NCBI RefSeq assembly: GCF_000309385.1
Contig: NZ_JH976538.1
Coordinates: 417,749 to 481,748 of the forward strand
Direction of reading: 5' to 3'
Origin: Nodosilinea nodulosa PCC 7104
Lineage (GTDB): Bacteria > Cyanobacteriota > Cyanobacteriia > Phormidesmidales > Phormidesmidaceae
DNA length: 64,000 nucleotides
The translations under genes and the position numbers were made by a program. Each line of letters opens with the position of its first letter. Positions within the stretch are counted from its first letter, which is position 1. Below the pieces are notes generated by a model. It had not been told where the DNA came from. It was given only the letters and a program-made list of their open reading frames with translations, and made no database searches. Below, piece by piece: positions 52,539 to 62,306 of this stretch.

Positions 52539-54470
52539 TTACCCACTGACGTGGATTCTAGGCCGCTTCAATGGGTCTGGCTCAGCTTTGCGCAACACCT
52601 CGCGGGTTACCAGCGGCACATCCCCTTCCCCAAACAGGATAAATCGCAGCAAATACTGAACTGGATTGCCCTCCACCCACTCGAAGTACACGTGAGGAAG
52701 TATCCCGGTTTGATCGCGCAGGTAGAGCAGCAGAGCCGCGATCGCATTGGGCACCGCCGAACTCCGCACCCGCAAAATCCGGTATCCTCCCACTTCCACC
52801 CCTTTGACCCGAATCACGTCGATAAACACCGAGGCATCAAAGACCTGCACTTCCAGAAAGATCATCGGTTGAGACATCGGTAGGTGACTGTCCTCCCTCA
52901 CCTCTTGCTCCTTAAGCTGATACTCCAGCGCGTTTGCTCCCTTTTCTCGGCGATGGGCGATTATCCGCACCGGCTGGGCTTCTAGCTGGTCAATAAACTG
53001 GCGGGCAGTGTCATCTAGCTCTACCCCAGTGACGCGCAGTTCGGTAGAGCGAAACACCCGCGAAATCAGCGAGGTGACCACAATTGCGGCGATAAACAAC
53101 GCCGCAATCCGAATGCCGTCGGGACGCTCAATCATGTTGGCTATGGTGGTGTAGAAAAACACCAGGGCAATGAGACCAAAACCGAAGGCCCCCCGTTTCG
53201 ATCCGCGATGATAGGCCGCCAGGGTCACCGCCACCGCCGCCGAACTCATCAGCACCAGGACTCCGGTGGCATAGGCACCGCCCTGGGCCTCGACATTGGC
53301 GTCAAAAACCAGGGTGACGGCAAAGGCGATCGCGGTAAACACCAGCACCAGGGGTCGCACCGCCCCCGCCCATTCGGGAGCCATGCCGTAGCGGGGCAGG
53401 TAGCGCGGCACCAAATTCAGCAATCCCGCCATGGCCGAGGCTCCGGCAAACCAGAGAATCGCGATCGTGCTCAGGTCGTACAAGGTGCCGAAGCCGCTGC
53501 CTAAATACCGGTGCGCCAGGTAGGCCAGGGCTCGTCCGTTCGCCTGCCCACCAGGCTTGAATTCCGCCGCCGGAATTAAGACCGTAGTGATCACGCTGCT
53601 GGTCAGCAGAAAGAAGCTCATGATCAGAGCTGCCGTCGTCAGCAGCCGATGGGTATTGCGAATGCGGCCCGTGGGATGCTTTTCGGTATCGTCGGGGCTG
53701 CCCTGCACCAGCGGCATCACCGCCGCCCCAGTTTCAAACCCCGACAGCCCTAGGGCCAGTTTGGGAAATAGCCATATCGATAGGCCGATCATCATCCATG
53801 GACTGCCCTGGGTCGTCGTCAGCGCCCTTTGCCAGTTGCCCAGCAGCGTCGGTTGTTGCATGATCTGATAGCCGCCTACCCCGATCACGACCAGATTGAG
53901 GGTGAGATAAATCGCTACCAGGATGACAGCCAGACCGATCGCCTCCTGAAACCCCTTCAGAAAGACCGTCCCTAGCAGCGCCACTAAGATCAGCGTTAAC
54001 GGTACGGCCTGCCCCTGCAGAAACCCTGAAAACAGCGGGTTCTGCACCAGATGAGCGGTGGCGTCGGCGGCTGATAGGGTAATGGTGATGATAAAGTCTG
54101 TGGCGGCAAAGCCCAGCAACACCAGCACAAATAGCTTGCCCTGCCACCAGGGCAACAGCCGCTCCAGCATGGCAATGGAGCCTTCCCCATGGGGACTGAG
54201 CTTCGCCACCTGGCGATAGATGGGCAGGGCTGCAAACAACGTCACCAGGATTAAAATCAGGGTTGCGAAGGGAGACAACGCCCCTGCCGCCAGCGCGGCA
54301 ATCCCCGGTTGATAGCCCAGGGTAGAGAAGTAGTCCACTCCGGTGAGGCACATGACCTGCCACCAGGGATGCTTGAATTTGTGTTCGTCAGCCCCGTCGC
54401 GATCTTCGTTCAGTAGCCAGTGGGTCAGATACCGACGGTGCTGCTTCGGCGGAATAATCGGGCTAACCAT
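52539..54470 (-). CDS. APC-superfamily permease
   Basis: 643 residues. It begins with a cytoplasmic stretch, then VDYFSTLGYQPGIAALAAGA and about twelve membrane helices (LFVLVLLGFAATDFIITITL, LTLILVALLGTVFLKGFQEA, ALIMSFFLLTSSVITTVLIP). The C-terminal 160 residues are soluble, with YHRGSKRGAFGFG and a late EVQVFDASVFIDVIRVKGVE. The family imports amino acids or cations such as K+. Substrate unknown. Confidence 0.85.
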   Translation of the reverse strand: MVSPIIPPKQHRRYLTHWLLNEDRDGADEHKFKHPWWQVMCLTGVDYFSTLGYQPGIAALAAGALSPFATLILILVTLFAALPIYRQVAKLSPHGEGSIAMLERLLPWWQGKLFVLVLLGFAATDFIITITLSAADATAHLVQNPLFSGFLQGQAVPLTLILVALLGTVFLKGFQEAIGLAVILVAIYLTLNLVVIGVGGYQIMQQPTLLGNWQRALTTTQGSPWMMIGLSIWLFPKLALGLSGFETGAAVMPLVQGSPDDTEKHPTGRIRNTHRLLTTAALIMSFFLLTSSVITTVLIPAAEFKPGGQANGRALAYLAHRYLGSGFGTLYDLSTIAILWFAGASAMAGLLNLVPRYLPRYGMAPEWAGAVRPLVLVFTAIAFAVTLVFDANVEAQGGAYATGVLVLMSSAAVAVTLAAYHRGSKRGAFGFGLIALVFFYTTIANMIERPDGIRIAALFIAAIVVTSLISRVFRSTELRVTGVELDDTARQFIDQLEAQPVRIIAHRREKGANALEYQLKEQEVREDSHLPMSQPMIFLEVQVFDASVFIDVIRVKGVEVGGYRILRVRSSAVPNAIAALLLYLRDQTGILPHVYFEWVEGNPVQYLLRFILFGEGDVPLVTREVLRKAEPDPLKRPRIHVSG

Positions 54471-54522
54471 TAGATTTGAGCTGCTGAAAAGAGCTTAATT
54501 ACCCTCAATTCTCGCTTAAAAG

Positions 54523-54894
54523 CTACGATTCTAGGCAGATAATCGTTTGTGCATGATCGTCGTCGGTTACTGTGCAGCTCTCGATCTTGCCGCCTTGGTC
54601 AGTGATAACGTCAATCATCTGAGGATACACGATGACGTGGGCATAGGTCGCTGTTCCGACACTCAAAGGGCGGCTCACGGTTACTACCAGGTCGTTACCG
54701 TGGTTTGGCGGTTCGTACAGCACAGAGAACAACCGTTTATGACTCAACACCTCGAAATCGCCCATTTGCTGATCTAAGATTTTGAGGGTGATTAATCGGC
54801 CCCGATAGTCTGAAGTAAATTGCTCAAAGAATTCTCGCCAGACCTGCGGGGGAACCACGAGCCGATATTGCGTTTGAGATGGCGGTAGATCCAT
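54523..54894 (-). CDS. DUF5335 family protein
   Basis: 123 residues: PPQVWREFFEQFTSDYRGRL, then LITLKILDQQMGDFEVLSHK and LYEPPNHGNDLVVTVSRP, which matches DUF5335. The function of that family is unknown. It lies 52 bases upstream of the permease gene in the same direction, so they may be cotranscribed. Confidence 0.7.
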   Translation of the reverse strand: MDLPPSQTQYRLVVPPQVWREFFEQFTSDYRGRLITLKILDQQMGDFEVLSHKRLFSVLYEPPNHGNDLVVTVSRPLSVGTATYAHVIVYPQMIDVITDQGGKIESCTVTDDDHAQTIICLES

Positions 54895-55028
54895 CGTTCA
54901 TCTCCAATATTTATCTGCCAGCTTAGATTTAAGCCATGCCATTTCGATGGCAATGCCGTGACAACCTATTTCATCTCCCACGGACATATTTTTGCAATGT
55001 TCACGACACCGAAAAGGATGTTTCCCCA

Positions 55029-55118
55029 ATGAAAGCTCAAAAATTATCGGCTAAACAGTACGTGCTTATTGGCCTGACGGCGGCGACGCTACTTGTCCCT
55101 GTTGGCTCCACGTTCTAG
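55029..55118 (+). CDS. possible small membrane peptide
   Basis: 29 residues, MKAQKLSAKQYVLIGLTAAT and LLVPVGSTF, with a basic start and one hydrophobic helix. A stop follows directly. It could be a truncated signal peptide or a small membrane protein. No ribosome site is strong. Confidence 0.25.
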   Translation: MKAQKLSAKQYVLIGLTAATLLVPVGSTF

Positions 55119-55784
55119 GGCTTTATGTATTGGTAAGGACACAATTCTGGCACGGTTATGACATGTCAAACTGTCATCTTATGAAGTGTCGATAGAAATA
55201 TACTCTCAGCTTAGAAAAACGCTCTGACATCGGCTAAACACCGGACTGCCGCCCACGTTCTCTAAAATCGAGCTATTCATCCTGAAGCGATATCGAAGTA
55301 AAAGGCAAAATATTAGCAGGTTTGGCTTTTTTAAGGCTGATCGTAGCGGCTCCAGCGGCAGCCAAAGGCAGGTGTATCTCTGCTCACACAGCCCAAGATG
55401 GCTAGTAAGTCAATGCGGTGCGATCGCAGTTGCGCCCCTTGAAACCTGATATGCCAAGTCCAGCTCGGGATCTGTAGTTCTCCCCCAGGAAAAACTCCAC
55501 GTCTAGATTTGAATTTGGTTTAGCTCTCCTGCCGTTCTGTCTTGAGATTTCAAACGGTAATAGACCAGCTCTCTTGAGCCAACTCACCTAGTGGTGCAGA
55601 AAACTCCTGAAACCCCTATGAATAAAGGATTCTCAACGAGACAGCGGATTTGAAATTTCTCGACGAAGCGAACGAAAGTAATGGATTTCAGCCGCTATTT
55701 CGACCGCCTAGCCAGTCCATTATGAGACGCAAAAAAGTTTTCTGCACTACTAAGGCCAACCCATCTACGAAAGGAAATAAGATT
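55119..55784 (+). other. no supported gene
   Basis: About 660 bases between the small ORF and the PRC-barrel gene. Minus-strand ORFs here lack family features. A HIP1 site lies near 55421. Confidence 0.5.
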
Positions 55785-56462
55785 ATGGATATCCCTATTG
55801 GAGCCAAGGTGCAATGTACCGACGGCTACTGCGGCAAATCTAGCCATGTCTTGATTAATCCGATGAGCCAGGCCGTCACCCATGTGGTGATCGGCAACAG
55901 CCATTGGCTGGGTGATACCAGCCGGATTGTGCCCTTTGAGCAAGTTATAGAGACCACACCTGATACTATTCATCTACGGTGCTCTCGCACTGAAGTCTTG
56001 ACGATGGATGAGTTTGTCAAAACTCAATACATTGAGAATACCCTCTATGACCCCAATTTTGTCGGTCTTGATCGACCGATATCATCTCAGGGGCTATGGC
56101 TAGACAATCGAGAAGCTTACATGCTCTGGCCCTATGTCACGCCCGATGTTGAGTCTCCTTATGTACCTGTTGAAGAGGAGCAGATTCCACCGGGCGAGAT
56201 GGCGGTGTGTCGAGGCGCTGAGGTTTGCGCCACTGATGGAGCCGTCGGGCAGGTGGATGAATTTATGGTGGACCCCACCAGCGGGCATATCACCCATCTG
56301 GTGCTGAAAAAGGGACACCTCTGGGGACAGCAGGATATTACGGTGCCGATCTCGGCGATCCAGCACATGCAGGAGTATACGGTCGAACTCACCATTGACA
56401 AACAGGCGATCGCGGCTCTCCCCAGAATTCCAGTACACCGCTTTCACAAAGTAGCCCATTGA
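55785..56462 (+). CDS. PRC-barrel domain protein
   Basis: 225 residues from MDIPIGAKVQCTDGYCGKSS; AAAGGAAATAAG precedes the ATG. Two PRC-barrel-like repeats are seen: an N-terminal one (VLINPMSQAVTHVVIGNSHW) and a C-terminal one (DEFMVDPTSGHITHLVLKKG, then HLWGQQDITVPISAI). PRC-barrel proteins bind RNA or act in membrane stress responses. It precedes the LPG-synthase-like gene by 34 bases. Confidence 0.75.
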   Translation: MDIPIGAKVQCTDGYCGKSSHVLINPMSQAVTHVVIGNSHWLGDTSRIVPFEQVIETTPDTIHLRCSRTEVLTMDEFVKTQYIENTLYDPNFVGLDRPISSQGLWLDNREAYMLWPYVTPDVESPYVPVEEEQIPPGEMAVCRGAEVCATDGAVGQVDEFMVDPTSGHITHLVLKKGHLWGQQDITVPISAIQHMQEYTVELTIDKQAIAALPRIPVHRFHKVAH

Positions 56463-56496
56463 AATACCCTCCCAATCGAGTTGCAGCCAGCCCACC

Positions 56497-57438
56497 ATGA
56501 ACCCAAAGCACCAGCGGTATTTGGCTCCATTGATTGGGCTGGTTTTATTGGCGATCGCAGCGGTTGTGGTCAGCTATCAGCTTCGAGATTATCAGGTGCA
56601 GGATATTGTCGATGGCTTACAATCGCTGCCCCCCGCCCAAGTAAGACGAGCGATCGCCTTTGCCGGGCTGGGCTATCTGGCCATGACGGGGTACGACGCG
56701 TTGGGGTTTCTCCATCTGCGGCAGCCGCTGGCCTACCCCAAAATTGCCCTGACTGCTTTTATTAGCTGTGCCTTTAGCAATACCCTGGGCTTTTCCCTGG
56801 TCACAGGCAGCGCTATTCGCTATCGGTTCTACGCAAGCTGGGGAATTCCTGCGATCGCGATCGCCCAGGTGATTGCCTTCACCAATATCAGTTTTTGGCT
56901 GGGGCTGCTGGCCGTGGGTGGCGGCGCGTTTCTGCTGGCCCCGTTTGAGATTCCGGCCCAGCTGCATCTGCCCTTTCGCTCTACCGCTGGGCTGGGTCTG
57001 ATCTTTCTCGCGTTAATCGCCCTATATATCGTTGGCAGCGCTACCCTGCGCCAGGGGTTAACGATTCGCCAGCAGCGGCTGCAATTTCCCCAACCCGGCA
57101 TTGCTCTGGCTCAAATTGCGGTCTCTAGCCTCGATTGGAGTCTAGCGGCAGCGACCCTCTACAGTCTGTTGCCCCAGGCAGCGGAAATAACCTATCTGGG
57201 CTTTTTGAAGATCTACCTGCTGGCGATGGCGGCAGGCGTATTAAGCAATGTGCCCGGCGGCTTGGGGGTGTTTGAAACCGTGGTGATTTTGCTGCTGGCG
57301 GGGCAACTTTCTCCCCCGGCGGTACTGGCGTCGCTGTTGGCCTATCGGGGCGTTTATTACTTTTTGCCGCTGGCGGTAGCTCTAGTGCTGTTCAGCCTCC
57401 ACGAGTTTCTACAGTTGCTGAAAAAAAGGACCTTGTAA
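56497..57438 (+). CDS. lysylphosphatidylglycerol-synthase TM-like protein (YbhN/UPF0104)
   Basis: 313 residues with about eight membrane helices (RYLAPLIGLVLLAIAAVVVS, FAGLGYLAMTGYDALGF). The family motifs NTLGFSLVTGSAIRYRFY and VPGGLGVFETVVILLLAG (PGG.G) are present. The soluble aminoacyl-transfer domain of MprF is absent. It is probably an inner-membrane lipid transporter or flippase-like protein. Confidence 0.88.
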   Translation: MNPKHQRYLAPLIGLVLLAIAAVVVSYQLRDYQVQDIVDGLQSLPPAQVRRAIAFAGLGYLAMTGYDALGFLHLRQPLAYPKIALTAFISCAFSNTLGFSLVTGSAIRYRFYASWGIPAIAIAQVIAFTNISFWLGLLAVGGGAFLLAPFEIPAQLHLPFRSTAGLGLIFLALIALYIVGSATLRQGLTIRQQRLQFPQPGIALAQIAVSSLDWSLAAATLYSLLPQAAEITYLGFLKIYLLAMAAGVLSNVPGGLGVFETVVILLLAGQLSPPAVLASLLAYRGVYYFLPLAVALVLFSLHEFLQLLKKRTL

Positions 57439-57715
57439 ATAGGGAGCAGTCTGAAGTCTGAGGTTTTCCACAGGCAAAAAATACGGTTAGACACACAGCT
57501 GACATGGCATTGGCATACCCACAGCCTAAGGTGACAATCAAGATTTTAAGAGCCCTACATCCCTTCGGTGGTCTCTAGCGCAACCTATCCTGCTTCGCCG
57601 CATTTGGCAGGCAATCATTATCGATTGTCTCCGTCGTAGGCAATGCAATAGGACCTATGGGCTCTTGGAATCCCACCCTTGTTATCCCACCCTTGTTATT
57701 TGGAGAAAGTCCATC

Positions 57716-58195
57716 ATGAATCATCCAAATCGTGCCGCTCGCTGGTTAACCCTACCCCTACTGGGGCTAGCCTCCACAGCTACAGTTTTGGCCGGTGGGG
57801 TTGCCGCCAGGGCAGCCGCTCTGCCCAACCATACGGCTATGCCCACTATGGCCGCACCTACGCAGACCCATCCTATGGCTGCACCTATGCAAACCCATCC
57901 TATGGCTGCGCCTGTGCAAAGCGCTAGGCCAGCGGTTTCACCGACGACAGAAGCCATGGCTTCCTTGAGCCATTACTCACCTCAAACCGCTCCAATCCTC
58001 AGAGTAGGTAGCCATGGCCAGGTGGTTAAGGATGTTCAGGCCAAGCTAGAACAGGAGAAACTCTATACTGCCAGCATTGATGGTGTATATGGCCGAAATA
58101 CTCAGCAAGCGGTGAAAACCTTCCAGCGAAATCATCACTTGACCCCAGATGGCATCATCGGTCATCGAACCTGGACTGCCCTCGTTAACAGCTAA
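57716..58195 (+). CDS. secreted peptidoglycan-binding protein
   Basis: 159 residues from MNHPNRAARWLTLPLLGLAS with GGAGAAAG upstream. A signal peptide (cleavage near ARAAA) is followed by a low-complexity linker with a 9-residue repeat MAAP(T/M)QTHP. The C-terminus is a PG_binding_1 domain: ILRVGSHGQVVKDVQAKLEQ, GVYGRNTQQAVKTFQRNHHL and DGIIGHRTWTALV. It binds the cell wall; no catalytic domain is present. Confidence 0.88.
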   Translation: MNHPNRAARWLTLPLLGLASTATVLAGGVAARAAALPNHTAMPTMAAPTQTHPMAAPMQTHPMAAPVQSARPAVSPTTEAMASLSHYSPQTAPILRVGSHGQVVKDVQAKLEQEKLYTASIDGVYGRNTQQAVKTFQRNHHLTPDGIIGHRTWTALVNS

Positions 58196-58273
58196 CCAAT
58201 CTGGGTGCAGACCGCAGCTCATTGCTGTCGCTAAGACCATACTCTTGGCGACAGCATTTGCTGTATTTCTTCT

Positions 58274-58918
58274 TCAAGGGGAGGCTGGTAGCAGGGCCAG
58301 AACGCCATCGGCAATCAGTTGAACGGCGATCGCCAAAATCAAAAACCCCAGTATGCGGTTGAGCGCGCCCATCCCGGTTTCTCCTAGCCGCTCAATCAGC
58401 GGCTCCCCCAACCTCAGGCAAAGGTACAGCACAATCCCTAAACCCACGACCCCCAGCACACAACCAGCGTAGTCACTCCACTGAGTCGCTTTGGTGGATA
58501 GACCAATCACCACGCCAATGGCTCCCGGCCCGCTGATCATGGGCACGGCCATCGGCGTAAAGGAGATATCCGCCTGATCTGTGGCGGCTTTGTGTTCCGA
58601 GGCGGTAATGCGCTGGCGAGCCGTCACCATTTCCCAAGCGGTATGGCCCACAATGAGACCGCCTGCAATGCGCAACACCGGCAGCGAGAGGCCAAAGAAA
58701 TTGAGAATCAGCTTACCGCCCAGAAAAAAGACGACCAGCACCAGGACGACGTTAAGCGCCGTCTTTTGGGCCTGCTTCAGGCGGTAGCGCTGGGTGTCGG
58801 TCGCCGTCAGACTATAAAAAATGGGAATTGCACCCACCGGATTCGCAATGGGAAACAGCGCCGCCAGGGTGCCAACACTAAAGGAGATGAGACTTTGAAG
58901 CATAGGCCAACTGCCCAT
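58274..58918 (-). CDS. MarC family membrane protein
   Basis: 214 residues with six membrane helices. MarC motifs include FPIANPVGAIPIFYSLT, RIAGGLIVGHTAWEMV and PMAVPMISGPGAIGVV. Members are inner-membrane proteins of unknown transport role. The start may be the inner ATG six codons later (MLQSLISFSVGTL). Confidence 0.9.
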   Translation of the reverse strand: MGSWPMLQSLISFSVGTLAALFPIANPVGAIPIFYSLTATDTQRYRLKQAQKTALNVVLVLVVFFLGGKLILNFFGLSLPVLRIAGGLIVGHTAWEMVTARQRITASEHKAATDQADISFTPMAVPMISGPGAIGVVIGLSTKATQWSDYAGCVLGVVGLGIVLYLCLRLGEPLIERLGETGMGALNRILGFLILAIAVQLIADGVLALLPASP

Positions 58919-59138
58919 AAAAGTCGTCGGAGATAGCTAAAACGACTGCTTAGCTTCGGTCACAGAGTCTACCTTAGGCTACTCAATCGTGACTTTGGTT
59001 AAAAGCAGCTTAGATCGGAGGTTGCAACCGACCCTGCTACCCCCTTGACACAGCATGGCGACAGGATCGCCATAGCGTTTATCTATAACAGAGATGTTCG
59101 CTTCTCATCACCTCAAATCACCTCAAAGAGGTACATCC

Positions 59139-59510
59139 ATGGATAAAATTTTGGCAGGTTTAGCATCTCTGATGGTCGTTGCCACCGCTCCGATGGTGGC
59201 CCACGCCCAGACCCCAGCTCCATCTGCACCTGGTGGCACCACAACGGTGGCGCTAACCCAAAACCTAACTCCGTTTCAGCTGGTCAACCTGGCCTACGAG
59301 GGTGGTCTCCAGGACCAGGGCATCCCGAGCTACGGACAGTTCGAAAATGCCTATGCCCAGAACAAGGTCGATGCTCACAGCCTCGTTGCAGCGGCTATTC
59401 AAGGCCGCTATGTGCCAGCCAACACGGCGCAGGATGGCGGTTATCTCAATGGGGTGCGATTGCAGCTCCGCTCTGTTGCCCCCGATAGCAACAGCTACCG
59501 CTTGCCCTAG
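59139..59510 (+). CDS. secreted hypothetical protein
   Basis: 123 residues from MDKILAGLASLMVVATAPMV, with a signal peptide ending VAHAQ. The mature part (LTPFQLVNLAYEGGLQDQGI, PSYGQFENAYAQNKVDAHSL) is a small helical domain of unknown function. AAGAGG lies before the ATG. It is about 130 bases upstream of the efflux operon. Confidence 0.65.
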   Translation: MDKILAGLASLMVVATAPMVAHAQTPAPSAPGGTTTVALTQNLTPFQLVNLAYEGGLQDQGIPSYGQFENAYAQNKVDAHSLVAAAIQGRYVPANTAQDGGYLNGVRLQLRSVAPDSNSYRLP

Positions 59511-59638
59511 GGGGGCTGGAAAGTGCTGGGACTGTCGGCCAGGTGCCGCCCCATCTGGTTGGTTCACCCCAGGACCGCTCCAAATTTTGTCATCGCTTCG
59601 CTGACCCTATTCTGCTGAACCCATGCAAGGCTTTTCTC

Positions 59639-60985
59639 GTGAGCGGCGTACTGTTTAGGAAAAACGGCCCCCCGGCCATTTGGCTCATACTTAGCCTACT
59701 TTTACTGTCGGCGGGGGGCACGGGCGGTTGGCTATATTGGCGGCATACCCAGCAGCAATCTGCCCAGACAACCCTCCAGACTCAGACCGCTGCTGTGGTG
59801 CGTCAAGACATCACGATTAACGTCTCGGCCTCCGGGACCGTTCAGCCCATTACCCCCGTCAATATCAGCCCCAAACAGGCGGGCCGCCTAGTTCATCTTT
59901 ACGTCGATCAGGGCAGCCGGGTCAAGGCGGGGCAGGTGCTAGCCCAGATGGATGATGGCGATCTGCGGGGACAGCTTATGCAGGCGCAGGGCAATCTGGC
60001 GGCGGCCCAGGCCAATCTGCGCAAACTCAAGGCAGGAAACCGCCCCCAGGCCATTCAGCAGGCCGCTCAAAATCTCCAGCAGGCCCAAGATCAGCTAATT
60101 GCGGCTCGCTCCACCTACGAGAGCAACAGCCAGCTCTACAAGAGTGGGGCCATTTCTCGCAATGACTACGACATCAGTTTGTCGCAATACAAGGCGGCTC
60201 AGGCCAACATCGGCGCGCTGGAGCAGGCGCTCAGCCTCCAGCAGGCGGGCTATCTTCCAGACGATATTGATGCCGCCCGCGCCCAGGTGCAGCAGGCCCA
60301 AGGCAGCTTAGAAACAATTCAGACCCAGCTCAATGACACGGTCATTCGCGCCCCATTCGCAGGCATGGTCACGCAAAAATATGCGGATGTGGGGGCGTTT
60401 GTCACCCCAACCACCTCCGCCAGCGCCACCACGTCAGCCACCTCATCCTCCATCCTCTCTTTGGCCGATGATTTGGAAGCGCTGGTCAGCGTTTCAGAGA
60501 GCGATATCCGCAATATCCACACCGGCCAGCCCGTTGAGTTGCAGGTTGACGCCTACCCCGGTGTTACGTTTAAGGGCGAGGTGCGGCTGGTTGCCCCAGA
60601 AGCTGTCGTGGTGCAAAACGTGACCAGTTTTCAGGTGCGGATCAAAATTCTCGATGACGAAAAGCACCAGCTCAAGTCGGGCATGAACCTCACCGCTAGC
60701 TTCTTGGTGGGGGAACACAAAGGGGCGCTGTTGGTGCCCACCACCGCCGTAGTCAGCCAGGCCAATGGGGCTGGGGTCTACCTCCAGCAGGGCCAGGGCG
60801 ATCCGGCGATCCAGCCGATTACCATTGGGGCCACCGTCGGCACCCAAACCGAGGTCTTGAGCGGGCTGAAGGAGGGCGATCGCGTGTTTATCACCTTCCC
60901 CGGCCAGCGCCAGCCCAACGGTCAGCCCGTGAAGCCACCCGCCTTCGGCGGCGGTAGCGGCCGCCCTGCTCACCAACGGAGTTAA
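59639..60985 (+). CDS. MacA-type periplasmic adaptor of an ABC efflux pump
   Basis: About 448 residues. A membrane anchor (LILSLLLLSAGGTGGWLYW) is followed by the biotinyl-lipoyl-like domain (VSASGTVQPITPVNISPKQA, VDQGSRVKAGQVLAQMDDG), a coiled-coil hairpin (AQGNLAAAQANLRKL) and a beta-barrel (GVTFKGEVRLVAP). It bridges the MacB-like transporter and an outer-membrane channel. The start is uncertain: a GTG at 59639 suits the anchor, while an upstream GTG (59543) would add 32 residues. A MacB-like gene follows three bases later. Confidence 0.88.
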   Translation: MSGVLFRKNGPPAIWLILSLLLLSAGGTGGWLYWRHTQQQSAQTTLQTQTAAVVRQDITINVSASGTVQPITPVNISPKQAGRLVHLYVDQGSRVKAGQVLAQMDDGDLRGQLMQAQGNLAAAQANLRKLKAGNRPQAIQQAAQNLQQAQDQLIAARSTYESNSQLYKSGAISRNDYDISLSQYKAAQANIGALEQALSLQQAGYLPDDIDAARAQVQQAQGSLETIQTQLNDTVIRAPFAGMVTQKYADVGAFVTPTTSASATTSATSSSILSLADDLEALVSVSESDIRNIHTGQPVELQVDAYPGVTFKGEVRLVAPEAVVVQNVTSFQVRIKILDDEKHQLKSGMNLTASFLVGEHKGALLVPTTAVVSQANGAGVYLQQGQGDPAIQPITIGATVGTQTEVLSGLKEGDRVFITFPGQRQPNGQPVKPPAFGGGSGRPAHQRS

Positions 60986-60988
60986 ACC

Positions 60989-62302
60989 ATGGGCGCGCCC
61001 AGCCGCACAGGACGAGTTAAATCTCCACCATCAGCCAAACCAGGTCTTAGGCGGCGACAGCGCCGCTTAAATATTGCCGAAACGGTTGGCTTGGCCTGGT
61101 CGTCACTGTTGGCCAACAAGGTCCGGTCGGTCTTGACCATGCTGGGGGTAATTATCGGCATTGCGGCGGTCATTGTCATGGTCACCATTGGCCAGGGAGC
61201 CCAGGCGCAAACCGATAAGCAGCTCCAATCACTGGGCTCGAACCTGCTGTTCGTACAAAGCGGCACGGCCAATTTTGGCGGCCCGGCCTCCCAGGGGGCG
61301 GGCTCGGCCACCACCCTAACCTGGGACGACGCCAAAGCCATCGCAGCCACCAGTGCGGCGGTGGCAGGCGTGGCCCCGGTGCTGAGCAGCCGATCGCAGG
61401 TGGTGTGGCAAAGCTTCAACACCAACACCACCGTGCAGGGCACCACCCCCCAGTACGTGCCCGTGGCTGACTTTCTGCCCCTGACGGGCCGCTTCTTTAA
61501 CCAGGCTGATTTAGATCAGGCGGCTCGGGTGGCGGTGCTGGGGCAAACCGTGGTCAGCAACCTGGGCCTTACGCCCCAAAGCGCCCTGGGGCAAAGCCTG
61601 CGCATTCGGGGAGAAGATTTTGTGGTGATTGGCACCCTGGAATACAAAGGGGCCAATCAGGCGCGCGACCAGGATGATGAGGTGCTCATGCCGCTGACCA
61701 CCATGGCCAGCCGCATCGTCGGCATCAACGCCATCAGCGGCATTGCGTTGAACTCCATTTTAGTGTCGGCTAAAAGCCCCGATCAGATGGATGCGGCCCA
61801 GTTTCAGATCACCAACCTGCTGCGGCTGCGCCATAAAATCGTCCCCTCCAGCGGCGACGACTTTATCATTCGCAACCAGGCCGACCTGGTCAACGCCGCC
61901 AACAGCGTAGCGGGCACGTTCACGGCGCTGTTGGCGGGCTCGGCGGCTATTTCATTGGTGGTGGGCGGCATCGGCATCATGAACATGATGCTGGTATCGG
62001 TGCGGGAGCGAACCCGCGAAATTGGCGTTCGCAAGGCGATCGGAGCGCGATCGCACGATATTCTCTGGCAGTTTTTGATTGAAGCGTTAGTCCTGGCCGT
62101 TACCGGCGGCGGCATCGGCATCGCCCTGGGGCTGGGCATATCGGCCCTGGTGGGCGGGGTGCTGGGCTGGCCAGCCCATGTCGCCACTGGCACTATCCTG
62201 CTCTCCTTTGGCATCTGTTTGGCCATTGGGCTGTTCTTTGGGGTGGTGCCAGCTCGTCAAGCCGCCCACCTCGATCCTATTACCGCCCTGCATACGGAGT
62301 AG
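60989..62302 (+). CDS. MacB-type ABC transporter permease
   Basis: 437 residues. An N-terminal membrane helix (SVLTMLGVIIGIAAVIVMVT) and a large periplasmic domain (FVVIGTLEYKGANQARDQDD) are followed by three C-terminal helices: LLAGSAAISLVVGGIGIMNM, then MLVSVRERTREIGVRKAIGA (FtsX/MacB motif), and SFGICLAIGLFFGVVPARQA. It works with the adaptor and ATPase to export peptides, drugs or lipids. Confidence 0.9.
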   Translation: MGAPSRTGRVKSPPSAKPGLRRRQRRLNIAETVGLAWSSLLANKVRSVLTMLGVIIGIAAVIVMVTIGQGAQAQTDKQLQSLGSNLLFVQSGTANFGGPASQGAGSATTLTWDDAKAIAATSAAVAGVAPVLSSRSQVVWQSFNTNTTVQGTTPQYVPVADFLPLTGRFFNQADLDQAARVAVLGQTVVSNLGLTPQSALGQSLRIRGEDFVVIGTLEYKGANQARDQDDEVLMPLTTMASRIVGINAISGIALNSILVSAKSPDQMDAAQFQITNLLRLRHKIVPSSGDDFIIRNQADLVNAANSVAGTFTALLAGSAAISLVVGGIGIMNMMLVSVRERTREIGVRKAIGARSHDILWQFLIEALVLAVTGGGIGIALGLGISALVGGVLGWPAHVATGTILLSFGICLAIGLFFGVVPARQAAHLDPITALHTE

Positions 62303-62306
62303 AGCC

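Noticed and set aside
55402..55587. A 61-codon minus-strand ORF
   Set aside because: Several frames are equally open here and none matches a known family.
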